Source: Pararhodobacter aggregans
GTDB lineage: Bacteria; Pseudomonadota; Alphaproteobacteria; Rhodobacterales; Rhodobacteraceae
Direction of reading: 5' to 3'
Assembly: GCF_003075525.1 (NCBI RefSeq)
Contig: NZ_QDDR01000002.1
Location: 186,001 to 250,000 of the forward strand
Length of the DNA: 64,000 bases
Positions 63,708 to 64,000 of this stretch are shown here, one piece after another (positions within the stretch are counted from its first letter, which is position 1; every line of letters begins with the position of its first letter). The position numbers were made by a program, and so were the translations under genes. The notes beneath the pieces were generated by a model. It was not told where the DNA came from. It did not search any database and was given only the letters and a program-made list of their open reading frames with translations.

Positions 63708-64000
63708 ATGCGTCTTGAATGGCCCACCCTGGGATTGATCGGATTGTGCTACGGGCTCTGGGCCGTGGCGGGGTTCGCGCTGTATCCCGTGGCGCCGCCG
63801 CTGGCGCTGGCGGTGATGGCGGTGATGGCGGCGCTGCATTCCTCCTTGGTGCACGAATGTCTGCACGGGCATCCGACCCGCAAGCGTCTGGTGAACGAGG
63901 CGCTGGTGACGCTGCCCCTGTCGCTCGCCTATCCCTACCGCCGCTACAAGGCCACACATCTGGCGCATCACCATGACGAGCGGCTGACCGATCCCTTCGA
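63708..64000 (+). CDS. Fatty acid desaturase family protein, partial (C-terminus outside window)
   Basis: The first 97 residues of a membrane di-iron desaturase/hydroxylase. Two hydrophobic helices are followed by histidine box 1 HECLHGH near residue 45 and box 2 HLAHHHD near residue 83. Start at 63708 (GGGGA 5 bases upstream) or 63705. The rest, including box 3, lies past the right edge. Desaturase-like enzymes of this kind also act on small molecules, so lipid desaturation is not certain. Confidence 0.85.
   Translation, partial: MRLEWPTLGLIGLCYGLWAVAGFALYPVAPPLALAVMAVMAALHSSLVHECLHGHPTRKRLVNEALVTLPLSLAYPYRRYKATHLAHHHDERLTDPF

Overview
The window is a high-GC, gene-dense stretch of an alphaproteobacterial chromosome, most probably from the Rhodobacteraceae (Rhodobacter/Paracoccus/roseobacter type). 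The indicators are ScfR-family acyl-CoA regulators beside isocitrate lyase and a methylcitrate operon, a GntR-type BioR with its TTATAGATAA boxes, a remnant close to L-malyl-CoA lyase Mcl1, several TRAP-transporter genes, and a long inverted repeat with the GGATATTTGA core that I associate with this family. I saw no rRNA, tRNA, CRISPR array, complete insertion sequence or prophage. All names come from reading the sequence, not from database searches.

1-2.2 kb: a Rieske oxygenase and a ferredoxin-type reductase like glycine-betaine demethylase GbcA/GbcB, read leftward behind a cobalamin riboswitch. 2.2-10.5 kb: central carbon and propionate metabolism. It holds a fused remnant of a RamB-like regulator and malate synthase, intact isocitrate lyase, an ScfR regulator (MccR-like) and a thioesterase-prpD-prpC-prpB operon with direct-repeat operators. 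10.5-12.1 kb: an ankyrin-repeat protein.

12.7-27.0 kb: a catabolic island of unknown substrate. It has a TRAP transporter, a TPP enzyme, a nitronate-monooxygenase-like enzyme, an SDR, two large/small acyl-CoA dehydrogenase pairs that diverge from one promoter region, an enoyl-CoA hydratase, an acyl-CoA ligase and an IclR regulator. 27.4-35.6 kb: a two-component system divergent from an RND efflux pump. 35.9-37.2 kb: decayed genes (Mcl-like lyase, TRAP dctQ and dctM). 37.2-40.5 kb: a MetR-like regulator and mesX-mesD, a folate-independent methionine synthase system.

40.5-46.6 kb: vitamin genes. A glutamine amidotransferase-MOSC-pdxY operon diverges from a PdxR-like regulator across a palindrome; bioY-bioB and bioR carry three BioR boxes. 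46.6-60.9 kb: mostly small transporters, regulators and enzymes (MFS, TetR, LysE, AhpD with Rrf2, Lrp, AraC, TSUP, LysR, GNAT, cupins, hydrolases), with decayed patches. 60.9-64.0 kb: a non-pyrrolysine MttB-family methyltransferase, an XRE regulator with its palindrome and a partial fatty-acid desaturase.

Two themes stand out. First, one-carbon and methyl metabolism appears to be split between B12-dependent and B12-independent routes: a B12 riboswitch before an O2-dependent demethylase, a corrinoid-type methyltransferase family member, and a methionine synthase of the core MetE type. Second, genes are decaying at divergent promoters: in two places an internal deletion has joined the 3' halves of two divergent genes, and both events hit enzymes that join or split glyoxylate and acyl-CoA.
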